50,436 bases of DNA from a virus. The stretch is taken from IMG/VR virus record IMGVR_UViG_3300006871_000011, positions 1 to 50,436 of that record; one strand, given 5' to 3'. A model generated the notes under the pieces. It made no database searches. It saw only the letters and a list, made by a program, of their open reading frames with translations, and was not told the DNA's origin. Made by a program: the position numbers and the translations under genes. Positions 13,591-22,954 of the stretch are shown here, one piece after another (positions within the stretch are counted from its first letter, which is position 1; the number at the start of each line of letters is the position of its first letter).

Positions 13591-15980
13591 CGGCACCGGC
13601 GGTGATTACCAGCGACAAGACCACGTCATCGGGCGGGGCCTCGTCGTGGTCCCGCTTCGTGCCGCTCCGCGAGAGCCCCACCGACGACGAGCCGCAGTAC
13701 GACGGCGCGCGCCTGACGCTCGTCCGGGCCGGCTGGTCGGCCTTCGACGATCTCGTCAGGCAACAGAACCGGCAGGTCGAGGAGAACGTCCGAATGCTGT
13801 GCGGGCTCCAGCACTCGGTCTACCATCCGATCACGGGGCGCTGGATCGACTCGACGGAGTGGATGCCCGAGGCTGAGCGCCGCTGGCGTGCGCGCCCGGT
13901 CATCAACGTCATCAAGCCGTGGGCGATCATTACGCAGGCGCGGATGACGGAGAACCAGCCGATCGTCACCTTCGTGCCCGGCCCCGATCGCGCCGACGCC
14001 GAGCTGGCCGAGATCCTCGACATCGCCATGAAGACGGCGTGGTTCGAGGCGAACATGGAGGACGTCCACGACCGGCTGTGCTCGTGGCTCCTCGCCGCCG
14101 GCCGGGGCCATCTCCTCACCCGCATCAACCCCCATAAGGGCCAGATGCGCCAGTGGACCGGGCAGGGGATGCTCCCGATGGTCGACCTCTACGACCAGCC
14201 GATCTCGGATCAGGACGGCGGGCAGGGGCAGTACCCGATGCAGGAGGGCGTGCCGTACGGTCCCGATGGGCAGCCGCGCGCCAACTGGCGGGTCTCCGAT
14301 CCCAGCGACCCCTCGCGCGGGGAGATGGTGCCCACGGGCGCGCCGCACGAGACACCGGTCGGCGCGATCGAGTGCGACGTGCTCGCCCCGATGCAGGTGC
14401 GCGGGAGCTGGGGGCCGCAGCCGTGGTACCAGAAGCGCCGGCACTTCATCCGCAGCTTCCACGCGCCCGAGGAAGTCTACGACATGTTCGGCATCGAGGT
14501 CGAGCCGACCGTGCGTGGCGGGCAGGTCTCGGACGTCGGGGAGCTGGAGCGGCTCCTCTACGGCACCGGCTTCTACGGCGCGGTCGAGGGGATGATCGAC
14601 CGTTGGGGCGCGGCCTCGAACGTGGATGGCTACGTCGAGCTAACGCAGCTCTGGGAAGCGCCGTGCGCCCGTCCGGGGATGGAGAAGACGCCGGACCAGC
14701 CCGGCGGGCGCTGGCTCGTCGCCACCCCGGAGCGCGTGCTGCGGGACGGGCCTCGGCCGGCAGCGTTCCCCTACACCTCGCCGCTCAACACCTTCGAGTT
14801 CGTCCGCCTCGCCGGGCGGCCGGGGGGCTCGACGATTCAGGAGGATTTGAACCCGATCCAGCGCGCGATCAACGACGACCACGGCCGCATCCGCGATCAC
14901 GTCGCGCTCAACGCCAACCCGCAGACGATGATCGACGCGCAGTCGGGGCTCAAGCCCGGGCAGCGCTCGAACATGCCGGGGCAGAACTACGTCGTGAACC
15001 GCCGGCCCGGCGTGCAGGCGATCGAGCATGTGCAGCCGCCGAAGCTCTCCGACGACGTCTACAAGCACATGGAGCAGATGGTCGCCTTCTTCAACCAGAT
15101 CGGCTTCACGGCAGGGGCGAACGATCCGGGGACGCCCGGCGATTCGGGCGAGAAGGTGAAGGAGGTGCGGTTCAACACGGACCGCTTCCTCGGGCCGACC
15201 ATGCGCCGGATGGCCGGCGAGTACGGGCGGCTCTACGAGAACTGGATGGCCTTCATGCCGCTGATCTGGGACATGGAGACCACGCTCCACTACGCGGGCG
15301 ACGACAACATCGCGCGCACGGTGGTGATCTACCCCGAGCTGTGGAAGGAAGGGAAGTGCAACGTCCGCCCCGACGTCGAGTCGATGCTCCCCGAAGGGCG
15401 CGGCGAGAAGCAGGAGAAGGCGCTCACGTTCTACGGCATGGGGCTGTTCGGCGATCCGACCCTGCCGGCCGCGAAGCGGAAGTTCTGGGAGGTGGCGAAC
15501 ATGCCGCATCTCTCACGCTTCGCCAAACCCGGCGGCGTCCACACGACCACAGCCGAGCAGGAGAACGGGAAGTTGGTGCTCGGCACCCCGGCGCAGATGA
15601 TCCCCGTCTACGAGTGGTACGACGACGAGGCGCATCTCGCGGTGCACGAGAACTTCATGGCGAGCCCCGAGTTCCTGAAGATCGACCCCCAGCTCCAAGA
15701 CGCCTTCGCCATGCACCGGCAGGCGCACCTGTTCAATCAGTCCCAGAAGGCCGCCAAAGCCGCCGCGCAGATGAATGCGCTCGCAGGCATGGGCGTCCCC
15801 GGCGGAGCCGCTGGCGGGGGACGCCCGGGCGGCGGCGGGGGACCTCCATCGGCGAACGGTAAGAAGCCAGCAGGTGATACGTCCGGGCGACCGATTCCGC
15901 CTACTCCTCCGACGACACCCGTGCCGGGTGGCGTCATGCCCACCGTTGCCGGCGCGACCGCGCCCGGCCTCACTCAGTAG
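13587..15980 (+). CDS. Portal protein
   Basis: A 797-aa protein in the size range of P22-like portals. Recognisable portal features are an N-terminal helical start, SRINPHKG-like clip region near 180, the segment ALNANPQTMIDAQSGLKPGQ (about 437-456), VEHVQPPKLSDDVYKHMEQM-like crown helices, and SGEKVKEVRFNTDRFLGPTM (about 520-540). The C-terminal 70 residues are Gly/Pro-rich and disordered. It forms the dodecameric DNA channel and docks the terminase; followed by scaffold and capsid genes as usual. Confidence 0.85.
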   Translation: MTAPAVITSDKTTSSGGASSWSRFVPLRESPTDDEPQYDGARLTLVRAGWSAFDDLVRQQNRQVEENVRMLCGLQHSVYHPITGRWIDSTEWMPEAERRWRARPVINVIKPWAIITQARMTENQPIVTFVPGPDRADAELAEILDIAMKTAWFEANMEDVHDRLCSWLLAAGRGHLLTRINPHKGQMRQWTGQGMLPMVDLYDQPISDQDGGQGQYPMQEGVPYGPDGQPRANWRVSDPSDPSRGEMVPTGAPHETPVGAIECDVLAPMQVRGSWGPQPWYQKRRHFIRSFHAPEEVYDMFGIEVEPTVRGGQVSDVGELERLLYGTGFYGAVEGMIDRWGAASNVDGYVELTQLWEAPCARPGMEKTPDQPGGRWLVATPERVLRDGPRPAAFPYTSPLNTFEFVRLAGRPGGSTIQEDLNPIQRAINDDHGRIRDHVALNANPQTMIDAQSGLKPGQRSNMPGQNYVVNRRPGVQAIEHVQPPKLSDDVYKHMEQMVAFFNQIGFTAGANDPGTPGDSGEKVKEVRFNTDRFLGPTMRRMAGEYGRLYENWMAFMPLIWDMETTLHYAGDDNIARTVVIYPELWKEGKCNVRPDVESMLPEGRGEKQEKALTFYGMGLFGDPTLPAAKRKFWEVANMPHLSRFAKPGGVHTTTAEQENGKLVLGTPAQMIPVYEWYDDEAHLAVHENFMASPEFLKIDPQLQDAFAMHRQAHLFNQSQKAAKAAAQMNALAGMGVPGGAAGGGRPGGGGGPPSANGKKPAGDTSGRPIPPTPPTTPVPGGVMPTVAGATAPGLTQ

Positions 15981-15988
15981 GGACCATC

Positions 15989-17344
15989 ATGGCCGCACCG
16001 CTCAAGCCCGAACCGGGCTCCAACGCGCAGATGATCGTGATGCCGAACACGGGGGCGTCTGCTCCCGCCAAGTCCAACATCGAGCAGGCGACCGACGAGG
16101 CCCGCGCGCGTCTCGCGCAGGGCGGCTCGGCGATGCCGCCCTCGTCCGCCGCTGCTGCACGCGCGGCCGCGCAGCCCCGGGTCGCCGGTGGGCAGCCGCA
16201 GGGCGGCCAGTTCGCGCAGGACCAGCTCCGCCGCGAGATCCCCGGCGGGCAGCCGGACGAGGCGGTCGAGGAGACGCCGCGCCCGGACCCGGGTGAGCAG
16301 CGCGAGGTCCGTCCCGAGGAGCACGGCGTCGTGCCGGACGAGCAGGGGCAGCCCCCGGTGCCGGACGAGGGCGACGAGGAGGGGGCGGACGTCCCCGAGG
16401 AGCGCGCGGTCGTCATCCCCGGCCTCACCGAGGACGAGGAGGAGCTGCACGTCGAGTTTGAAGACCCCGCCGTCGCCTCGCGCCTGCGTGAGATCGTGAG
16501 CCAAGCCTCACAGATCGACCGGCGCGAGCAGGAGGTGCTCCAATCCTTCGACGAGATCGACCAGATGCGCGAGTCGGTAACGACCGACCCGGTTGGCTTC
16601 GCGCTCAACGTCATCGGGCAGGACCAGCAGGCGCTCGACCATCTCGTGCTCGGTGCGCTGACGCAGCCCGAGGTGTGGCAGCGGCTCCAGCCGACACTCG
16701 CCAAGATGGTCGCGGACCCGAACGAAGCGCGGCTCGTGGCGGCGGAGCAGAAGGGCCGCCGTGCCGACTATCGTGACGAGGCGAGTCGTGCCATCGTCCA
16801 GCGACGAGAGGTCCGCGAGAACCTCTCCCAGATTCAGCAAGCCGTCGCCAGCGTGATTCCCGAGACCCTTGACGCCGAGCGCGCCAATGTTGCCTTCGCG
16901 GACATGCTGCGCGATCTGAAGGAATACGCAGATCGGTACGATCTGCTCACGATTCCGCTCCACGATTTACCGACACTGCTCCAGCGTCGCCTGACTGCTC
17001 TCGGGATTGACCCCGGAGAGGCCAGCCAGCGGATGCAGCGAGCCGCCCTTCGCCGCGCGCCTCGGGGTCGCTCCCCGCTGGCGGGTCGTGCACCAGCCGC
17101 GCCGAATGGCAACGGGCACCAGCCGCCTAACGGCCGGCCCAGCAGCAAGCCGAACGGGCAAGCGTTCGTCGCGAGCCAAGATCGCCGTCGCGCAGTGGCC
17201 GCCATCCCCTCCGGGGGCGCTGGCGCACCAACCTCGCGCAACGACCTCACGCCGCCACGAGACAAGGACGGGAACCCGCTCGGGATCGCCGCGACCATTG
17301 AATGGCATCGCGGCCGCGTGAAGAAAGGCGTAAAAGCCTACTGA
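15989..17344 (+). CDS. Scaffolding-like protein
   Basis: A 451-aa protein between portal and capsid. The first 140 residues are disordered and rich in Pro, Gln and acidic residues; a long helical coiled-coil part follows (SRLREIVSQASQIDRREQEV onward to about residue 330), then a basic, Pro/Gly-rich tail (RRAPRGRSPLAGRAP). Position, acidic-helical-basic composition and length fit a capsid scaffold whose C-terminus binds the coat protein. No sequence family was recognised, so the call rests on context. Confidence 0.7.
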   Translation: MAAPLKPEPGSNAQMIVMPNTGASAPAKSNIEQATDEARARLAQGGSAMPPSSAAAARAAAQPRVAGGQPQGGQFAQDQLRREIPGGQPDEAVEETPRPDPGEQREVRPEEHGVVPDEQGQPPVPDEGDEEGADVPEERAVVIPGLTEDEEELHVEFEDPAVASRLREIVSQASQIDRREQEVLQSFDEIDQMRESVTTDPVGFALNVIGQDQQALDHLVLGALTQPEVWQRLQPTLAKMVADPNEARLVAAEQKGRRADYRDEASRAIVQRREVRENLSQIQQAVASVIPETLDAERANVAFADMLRDLKEYADRYDLLTIPLHDLPTLLQRRLTALGIDPGEASQRMQRAALRRAPRGRSPLAGRAPAAPNGNGHQPPNGRPSSKPNGQAFVASQDRRRAVAAIPSGGAGAPTSRNDLTPPRDKDGNPLGIAATIEWHRGRVKKGVKAY

Positions 17345-17381
17345 CAGCGCCACCCTCACTAGCAACTAGGAGCTGACGCTC

Positions 17382-18824
17382 ATGACACGGTTTGTTCGCT
17401 CGCGGCTGTTCTACCTCGGCCTCTTGGTCGGGGCGTCCCTCGCCGCGATGATCGTCGGGGCACACCCGGCGCTCGCCATGCCCTTCGTTGCGGGCGTGAC
17501 GACGACGACGACGAGCCTCGACACGCTCATGAAGATCATCTACTCGGACCCGCTGATCCGCGACATCGTGGTCGAGTCCGAGCTGATGGACATGTTCAAA
17601 ACGGACTTCAACATCCAGACGGACGAGACGACCGGCGGCAAGTACGTCTCGATGGCGCATTACCTTCGCCTCGCGGGCGCGGCCGGTGCCCGAGCCGAGA
17701 ACGACTACATCCCGGTCCCGCAGGTCGTGCGCGCGATCGAGTCGCGCATCTTCCTGAAGAAGATCATGGGCGTGGTCGAGATGTCCGGCGACGTGATGGA
17801 GAAGGTGGTCGGCGACGAGGGCAGCTTCATCAACTACATGGAGCGCGCCCTCCCCGACACGAAGGAGCGGGTCGTGGCCGAGATGGACCGCATGTACATC
17901 GGCTTCGGCGCAGGCATCAAAGCGCGCGTGAAGGTGGGCTGGGTCGCCGGTGGCCGCGTGGTCACGGCGCTCACGGTCGATCGCGCGTTAGGCGTCACGG
18001 GGTATGAGGATGCGTGGCTCCAGTTCCAAGAGGGCGAGACGATCGTCTTCTCCGCCACGGCAGCCGGTGCGGTCATCAAAAACGCCGGCACCACGCAGGC
18101 GGCCTCGGTCGACAACATCGACGAGACGGCCGGCGCGCTCTCGACGACGATGGACCCGGCCCTTCAGGCGGCCATCGCCGACTCCGACTACATCTTCGCC
18201 GGTGACCAAGCGGGCGTCAGCTCGCAGAACGGCGGCGTTGATCGCGAGCTGGCGGGGCTCTTGGCGGCCGTGGACAACGGCTCCATCCTCGCCACGTACA
18301 ACAACGTCACGCGCGCGGGCAACCGGCAGTTCAACGCCCGTGTCATCGACGCTTCGGTCGCGCCGTACAACGGCAACCTGACCGAAGACCTGCTGATCAT
18401 CACGGACGCGGTGACGTCGACGTCGACCACGTCCAAGATCAACGCGCTCGTCATGTCCCCCCACGCGCCGATCGGCTACTGGCAGGACATGAAGCAGGAT
18501 CGCAACCTGAACGACCCGCGCAACTACACGGGCGGGAAGGGCTCGCTGTCGATCCTGTTAGGCGACCGCACCATTCCCTTCCGGACGGCGCGCAAGCTCC
18601 CGCCGCAGGTGGCCTTCGGGCTCAACACCTCGACGTGGCGGCGCTTCACCCTCGGGACGTGGCAGTGGATCGCGCGCGGCGGGTCGATCTGGAACCTCGT
18701 GACCGACAACGTCGGCCGCAAAGATGCGTACTTCGCCTTCGGCAAGCTGTACGAGCAGCTCGCGTGCATCATGCCCCGGCGCAATTTCCGCATCGAGGGA
18801 CTGACGCGCAAGTTCAACTACTGA
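17382..18824 (+). CDS. Major capsid protein, with Sec-type signal-peptide-like leader
   Basis: A 480-aa coat protein by position (after portal and scaffold) and by features such as LMKIIYSDPLIRDIVVESEL, IESRIFLKKIMGVVEM, and the C-terminal QWIARGGSIWNL...GRKDAYFAFGKLYEQ. The ATG at 17382 has an AGGAG nine bases upstream. The first 32 residues are a textbook signal peptide: basic start MTRFVRSR, hydrophobic LFYLGLLVGASLAAMIVGA, then HPALA before Met33. An alternative ATG at 17478 would start exactly after this leader but has no good ribosome site. HK97-fold coat proteins normally have no such leader; it may be a cleaved scaffold-like delta segment. Confidence 0.85.
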   Translation: MTRFVRSRLFYLGLLVGASLAAMIVGAHPALAMPFVAGVTTTTTSLDTLMKIIYSDPLIRDIVVESELMDMFKTDFNIQTDETTGGKYVSMAHYLRLAGAAGARAENDYIPVPQVVRAIESRIFLKKIMGVVEMSGDVMEKVVGDEGSFINYMERALPDTKERVVAEMDRMYIGFGAGIKARVKVGWVAGGRVVTALTVDRALGVTGYEDAWLQFQEGETIVFSATAAGAVIKNAGTTQAASVDNIDETAGALSTTMDPALQAAIADSDYIFAGDQAGVSSQNGGVDRELAGLLAAVDNGSILATYNNVTRAGNRQFNARVIDASVAPYNGNLTEDLLIITDAVTSTSTTSKINALVMSPHAPIGYWQDMKQDRNLNDPRNYTGGKGSLSILLGDRTIPFRTARKLPPQVAFGLNTSTWRRFTLGTWQWIARGGSIWNLVTDNVGRKDAYFAFGKLYEQLACIMPRRNFRIEGLTRKFNY

Positions 18825-18852
18825 GCCTTCTCACCCTAACGAGGAGGTTTCA

Positions 18853-19263
18853 GTGAGCGTCGTTCGAGACAACGACATCTCGCCATCCAGTGAGATCGCG
18901 GTCCGGCGGTTCGAGTTCCAGAAGGAACTCACGCCGATCTCGCAGGCTGGCGTGGCGTTCGGGCGCTACACCCCGGGCGTCAAGTTCGAGATCCTGAGCG
19001 TGACCGCGTGGGCTCGCACAGCCAACGCGGCCGCGCGCGTGGACGTGCGCGTGAGCGGCGTAACGGCGTTAGGCGCGACGTTCGCGCCGGGTATTGGCGT
19101 CGGCAACGCGCCGGCAGCGGGAGCGGTCCTCGCGACCAACGCCCGCTTCGGCCTCGCGACGGACACGATCGACATTTACCTCACGACGGACGCCGGTGCG
19201 GTGATGGACGACGTTCTCGTGACCGTGCGGTGGCGGGCTCGGGTCTATAGGAGCAGCCCGTGA
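18853..19263 (+). CDS. Probable capsid decoration or head-fibre protein
   Basis: A 136-aa protein from GTG 18853 with a strong GAGGAGG site. It is strand-rich with small residues (VKFEILSVTAWARTANAAAR, VDVRVSGVTALGATFAPG, VLVTVRWRARVYR), a compact beta-sandwich look. Being directly after the coat gene, a capsid-decorating role is likely. No family recognised. Confidence 0.6.
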   Translation: MSVVRDNDISPSSEIAVRRFEFQKELTPISQAGVAFGRYTPGVKFEILSVTAWARTANAAARVDVRVSGVTALGATFAPGIGVGNAPAAGAVLATNARFGLATDTIDIYLTTDAGAVMDDVLVTVRWRARVYRSSP

Positions 19264-19922
19264 GCTACCAGCGGCTCGTGCAGATCGAGAGCATGGAGGG
19301 GCGCGATGCGCCTCTCCTGCTCATGGCTGCACTGCGCGACATCGACCCCACGGTCGAGCTGATCTACTTCGGCCGGTGGGTCGAGAGCGTGAACGAGATG
19401 CCTGTCGTCGACGAACATGGCGGCACGGTCATGCGCCCGGAGCGGGAGATCCGCTATCGGGTGAGTGGCCGGTGGCGGCTCGGAGCCGTGCGTCGCACGG
19501 ATGAACGCCAGCGGCGCGGGGAGGCGATCCTTGCGATGGAGGAGCGCCGCAGCATCCCCAATCCGCGCAACGTGTTGTTAGGCAAGCTGCTCCTACAGGG
19601 CTTCGCCCAGATCGAGGAATACATCGGCCCGGACCCGAGCGGCCTGATGCTCGTGAACCCCGGGCCGGACGAGTACGAGACGACCATCCTCGAAGACTTC
19701 CGCGCGCGCGACGCTCACTGGCGTCGGGGCGAGGGCGATCAGGTCGTGGAGGAGCGGCTCGTCGCGGCCTCGGACGAAGAACGGCGGCGCGTCGCGGCCG
19801 CCAACTTCAACCAGTACCTCGCTACGGATGGCCGCGCGCACTACCGCCGCGAGATGCGCGGCCGGCTCCTCGTTGGGCCGGGAGGTAGCAGTGGCGGCCG
19901 TGGCAAGTTGATATTGCCGTAA
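19260..19922 (+). CDS. Hypothetical head-region protein
   Basis: A 220-aa protein from GTG 19260, overlapping the preceding stop (GTGA). It contains charged helices (RRTDERQRRGEAILAMEERR) and an acidic-to-basic middle, ending Gly-rich. No family assigned; sits among head genes, so a minor head or assembly role is likely. Confidence 0.6.
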   Translation: MSYQRLVQIESMEGRDAPLLLMAALRDIDPTVELIYFGRWVESVNEMPVVDEHGGTVMRPEREIRYRVSGRWRLGAVRRTDERQRRGEAILAMEERRSIPNPRNVLLGKLLLQGFAQIEEYIGPDPSGLMLVNPGPDEYETTILEDFRARDAHWRRGEGDQVVEERLVAASDEERRRVAAANFNQYLATDGRAHYRREMRGRLLVGPGGSSGGRGKLILP

Positions 19923-19998
19923 GTGCTTGTCGGATAAGAGACTGCTCGCTCGGCTGGTGGAGCAGCTCATAACGACCTAACGACGGGAGGACTTTCCC

Positions 19999-20907
19999 AT
20001 GACGGTAGGCAACAAGGGCTTCGGCCGCCGGGTGATCGGCGACGCGGAGTACGACAAGGCGGTGCGGGAGGAGCAGGGCGGCGCGAGCGTCTTCGGCGTG
20101 CGCGTGCGCGGTGCGATCCCCGACACCGGCCCCACCAACATCGCCAAGCGGAACACGGAGCACGGGGTCCGCGTGGTGAACGACGTCACGCCGGGCAACA
20201 CGCGCGGCGAGGCGACGGACGGGGGCACGGTCTCCATCGACGATCTGCGCGACATCCTCGCCGAGAACCCGACCTTCTTCGACTCGCTGTACGAGGCGGA
20301 GCTGGCGCGGGACGGCGGCGCGCGAGACGATGCACTCCGCATCTTCCAAGAGGTCGAGCGCGGGATCAAAGGGCAGGGCCGCGCCGACGTGCTCGACGAG
20401 ATCGCGGCGCTGCTCGGTCGGCACCGTGAGCTGGCGGGCCAGCGCGCGGATCTCGACAAGGTGCACCGCGAGCAGATCGGTCGGATGCTGCGCCGGCAGG
20501 AGGAGAACAACCGGCTCGCGGACGCCGACGCGATTCAGGCGGACGTCGACGCGCAGATGAAGACGATCGCCGACGAGAAGGGGCTGGACATCTCCTCGGG
20601 GCCGGGCGAGCCGGGCGGGAAGACGCCGACCAAGCCGAACCGCCACGTCGCGGTCGAGTCGAGCGGCACGGGTCCACGGCAGGGCGTGCCGAAGGGCGTG
20701 GGTGGGGAGGAGGGGAACGGGGGAAACGGGGAGAACGGGGCCGAGACGGATTACGAGTCGATGACCAAGGCCGAGTTGGAAGACGAGGCCGACGCGCTCG
20801 GCGTGGATCTCGGCGAGATCGAGGGCTCCGGGGCGGGTGGCACGGTGCTGAAGGAGGACGTGCTCAAGGCGGTGAAGAAGGCCGCCAAAAAGCAGGCGAA
20901 GAAGTAG
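19999..20907 (+). CDS. Head-region protein with C-terminal E3-binding/SAP-like motif
   Basis: A 302-aa protein with GGGAGG before ATG 19999. Residues 85-195 are helical (coiled-coil-like DKVHREQIGRMLRRQEENNR). A Gly/Pro/Asn-rich linker leads to a short C-terminal module MTKAELEDEADALGVDLGEI followed by GTVLKEDVLKAVKKAAKK, which resembles the small peripheral-subunit-binding (E3-binding) or SAP fold often attached to phage structural proteins. Role unknown; structural context. Confidence 0.6.
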   Translation: MTVGNKGFGRRVIGDAEYDKAVREEQGGASVFGVRVRGAIPDTGPTNIAKRNTEHGVRVVNDVTPGNTRGEATDGGTVSIDDLRDILAENPTFFDSLYEAELARDGGARDDALRIFQEVERGIKGQGRADVLDEIAALLGRHRELAGQRADLDKVHREQIGRMLRRQEENNRLADADAIQADVDAQMKTIADEKGLDISSGPGEPGGKTPTKPNRHVAVESSGTGPRQGVPKGVGGEEGNGGNGENGAETDYESMTKAELEDEADALGVDLGEIEGSGAGGTVLKEDVLKAVKKAAKKQAKK

Positions 20908-20916
20908 GAGGCGCTC

Positions 20917-21585
20917 ATGGCGATCTTGACGGGAACCGTTCTCGACAAGGCGCGCGATCGCCATGCGTCGTTCGACGAGAAGCGGGTGCCGGTACGGATG
21001 GCGCGCCGCTTCTTGTCGGACTACGTGCGGGCGCTCCACGGGAAGATCACCGCGATCGACCCCGAGGCGCTGCGCGTCCAGTTGCTCACCAACCTGCCGT
21101 TGGCGAATCACGACGCCGGGATCGCGCTCCCGGCGAATCGCTACATCGCGTCGGTCATGGCGATCGACCCCGCGACGTCCAACCCGCAGCAGAATTACCC
21201 AATCGCTCTGCTCAACGCCCAGACCAAGGATGCGTGGAACGCGCCCGTGGCGGCGGCGTGGCAGATCGGCGACACGCTGTTCCTTCGCTCGCCCGCGAGT
21301 CTCTGGACGGGGCTCGGCTCCATCGGGATCGCGTACGTGCCTTTGCCGGTCGAGCTGGCGACGGCCGCCGACGTGCTGCCCGTGCCCGACGCGGCGGAGC
21401 TGGCGTGCGTCGAGAACCTCGCGCTGTTCATGGCGCGGCGGGGCTCGATGGACTCCAGCGCGCCGCCGATCGACGTGGGGGTCTTCGCACAGATCGCGGC
21501 GGCGGCCGAGCAGACCTACCTCGATGACGTCATCAACCGGCTGACCGGCCAAGTGTTCCTCACCCGCGACGTGTGGCCCCCGTGA
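20917..21585 (+). CDS. Head-tail connector candidate 1
   Basis: A 222-aa protein with AGGAGG upstream. N-terminal helix, central beta segment (RYIASVMAIDP, WQIGDTLFLRSP) and a C-terminal helical part (AAELACVENLALFMARRGSM ... AEQTYLDDVINRLTGQ). Its layout and position between head and tail genes fit a podovirus gatekeeper or adaptor subunit that binds the portal. It resembles the next two proteins in length and in the C-terminal helix pattern. Confidence 0.55.
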   Translation: MAILTGTVLDKARDRHASFDEKRVPVRMARRFLSDYVRALHGKITAIDPEALRVQLLTNLPLANHDAGIALPANRYIASVMAIDPATSNPQQNYPIALLNAQTKDAWNAPVAAAWQIGDTLFLRSPASLWTGLGSIGIAYVPLPVELATAADVLPVPDAAELACVENLALFMARRGSMDSSAPPIDVGVFAQIAAAAEQTYLDDVINRLTGQVFLTRDVWPP

Positions 21586-22250
21586 GCAGCCCTCGTGACA
21601 TCGTCCTCGCGGCGCTCGGCTTCTCCGGGCTCAACAAGCCGCTCCAGATCGCGCCCGACGCGGAGATGCTCGACGTCGTGACGCGCGCGGCGCGTGGCTG
21701 CTGGGCCTATGCCGCGCGGCTCAACCCGGAGTTCTTCGGCGCGCAGGCGGCGGTCGTCTATGCCGGCGCAGGCTGGGCGCGACCGGCGGACGCGGAGCTG
21801 GTGTGGTACATCGAGAACCCGGCGGGGCAGGAAGTGATCGTCGTGCCGCGCAACGACTTGCAGGCAGACGCCTCACGGCCGGCGGTCTGGTCGCTGACGC
21901 AGGTCTATCGGCCCATCCCCGCGTACGCACCGGGGCCGGTCGCCGCCAACGCGCTCACGGTGTTCTACTCGCAAATCTTCCCCAAGCCGGCCACGATCGA
22001 CACGCCGATCACCGCGCTCTGGCCGACGCAGTTCGACGATCTGCTCGTGCACGAGACGGCCATGTACTTCGCGCTCAAGGACCGGCGGGCCGACGAGCGC
22101 GGCGTCATCGAGGCGGGGCGCGATCATTGGGCGCAGCTCTTTGCCGCGTTCCTCGAACATGAGACCACGCCCCGCGTGTATCGCTACGGGGCTCCGCGCA
22201 CCTTCAACGTGCCGGCGTTGATCGCCGCGCACCTCGCTCCGGCGGCCTGA
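21582..22250 (+). CDS. Head-tail connector candidate 2
   Basis: A 222-aa protein from GTG 21582 in a GTGA overlap. It has an N-terminal helical segment (PDAEMLDVVTRAARGCWAYA), a beta middle and a C-terminal helix pair (FDDLLVHETAMYFALKDRRA then HWAQLFAAFLEHE). This is the arrangement of head-to-tail adaptor proteins. Family not named; similar in outline to its two neighbours. Confidence 0.55.
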   Translation: MSSPRDIVLAALGFSGLNKPLQIAPDAEMLDVVTRAARGCWAYAARLNPEFFGAQAAVVYAGAGWARPADAELVWYIENPAGQEVIVVPRNDLQADASRPAVWSLTQVYRPIPAYAPGPVAANALTVFYSQIFPKPATIDTPITALWPTQFDDLLVHETAMYFALKDRRADERGVIEAGRDHWAQLFAAFLEHETTPRVYRYGAPRTFNVPALIAAHLAPAA

Positions 22251-22954
22251 TGCTGACCTGCGATGCCATCGCCGATCTCGCGATCGAGCGCGTGAGCGAG
22301 TTCACGAAGACGTACCCGAAGTCGCGGGCGTCGATGTTCCGGCGCATCGGCGTCCGGCAGCAGCAGCTCGTGCTCGTCGCGACCGACGCGAATCAGGACT
22401 ACTACGGCGTCGTCTCGACGGCGAACGTCGACCACGCCTCGGGCGATCGCGTGGACCTCGCCGACATCGCCGATCCGGTGCCCACGCCGGAGCAGATCCA
22501 GCGCGTCGAGGTCAACGCCATCTCGGGCGGCGGGCCGGCGATCGGCACCAACATCGCCATCGTCCCGTTAGGCGACCTCAACGCCGAGGACGCGCCGCGC
22601 GCCACGCTGCGCCACCAGATCCTCAAGGGCGTCGGCGCGGATCTCGCGCTCGTGAACGAGATCCGCGTCTACTACGCGCTCATGCCGAAGGCGTACCTCG
22701 CCACGGACGGCGCGACGGCGACGGAGATCCCGGCCCCGCACGACGAGCTGCTCGTGGTGGACCTCGCCATGTGGCTCGTCAACGCGGCGCGCGGCATCGA
22801 CCCGACCGAGCGCGACAAGGCGTTAGGCCAGCTCGCGAACGAGGAGACGGGGCTCTTGGAGGGATGGAAGTTGCACGTCGAGCGCTCGATCCCGATGACC
22901 TCACGATTCACGCGGCCGCCGCACGCGGCGCGGAAGGAGGCGGACAATGGCTGA
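22250..22954 (+). CDS. Head-tail connector candidate 3
   Basis: A 234-aa protein with one-base overlap at its ATG (22250). N-terminal helix, a strand-rich middle (QLVLVATDANQDYYGVVSTA), and C-terminal helices (HDELLVVDLAMWLVNAARGI ... GWKLHVERSIPM). Third in a row of similar-sized proteins between head and tail modules; two TTAGGC Leu-Gly pairs (22567, 22822). Likely neck or adaptor protein. Confidence 0.5.
   Translation: MLTCDAIADLAIERVSEFTKTYPKSRASMFRRIGVRQQQLVLVATDANQDYYGVVSTANVDHASGDRVDLADIADPVPTPEQIQRVEVNAISGGGPAIGTNIAIVPLGDLNAEDAPRATLRHQILKGVGADLALVNEIRVYYALMPKAYLATDGATATEIPAPHDELLVVDLAMWLVNAARGIDPTERDKALGQLANEETGLLEGWKLHVERSIPMTSRFTRPPHAARKEADNG

Noticed and set aside
14153-15862. Second plus-strand frame of 569 codons inside the portal gene
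   Set aside because: Arg/Ala/Gly-rich off-frame reading of the portal gene without a start signal.
17478-18824. Major capsid protein starting at Met33 instead of the leader form
   Set aside because: No convincing ribosome site before 17478, whereas AGGAG precedes 17382. Kept as an alternative in the capsid entry.
19822-21552. Long minus-strand open frame (576 codons) opposite head genes
   Set aside because: Arg/Val/His-rich translation typical of the antisense of GC-rich genes. The plus-strand genes here have ribosome sites and coupled starts.
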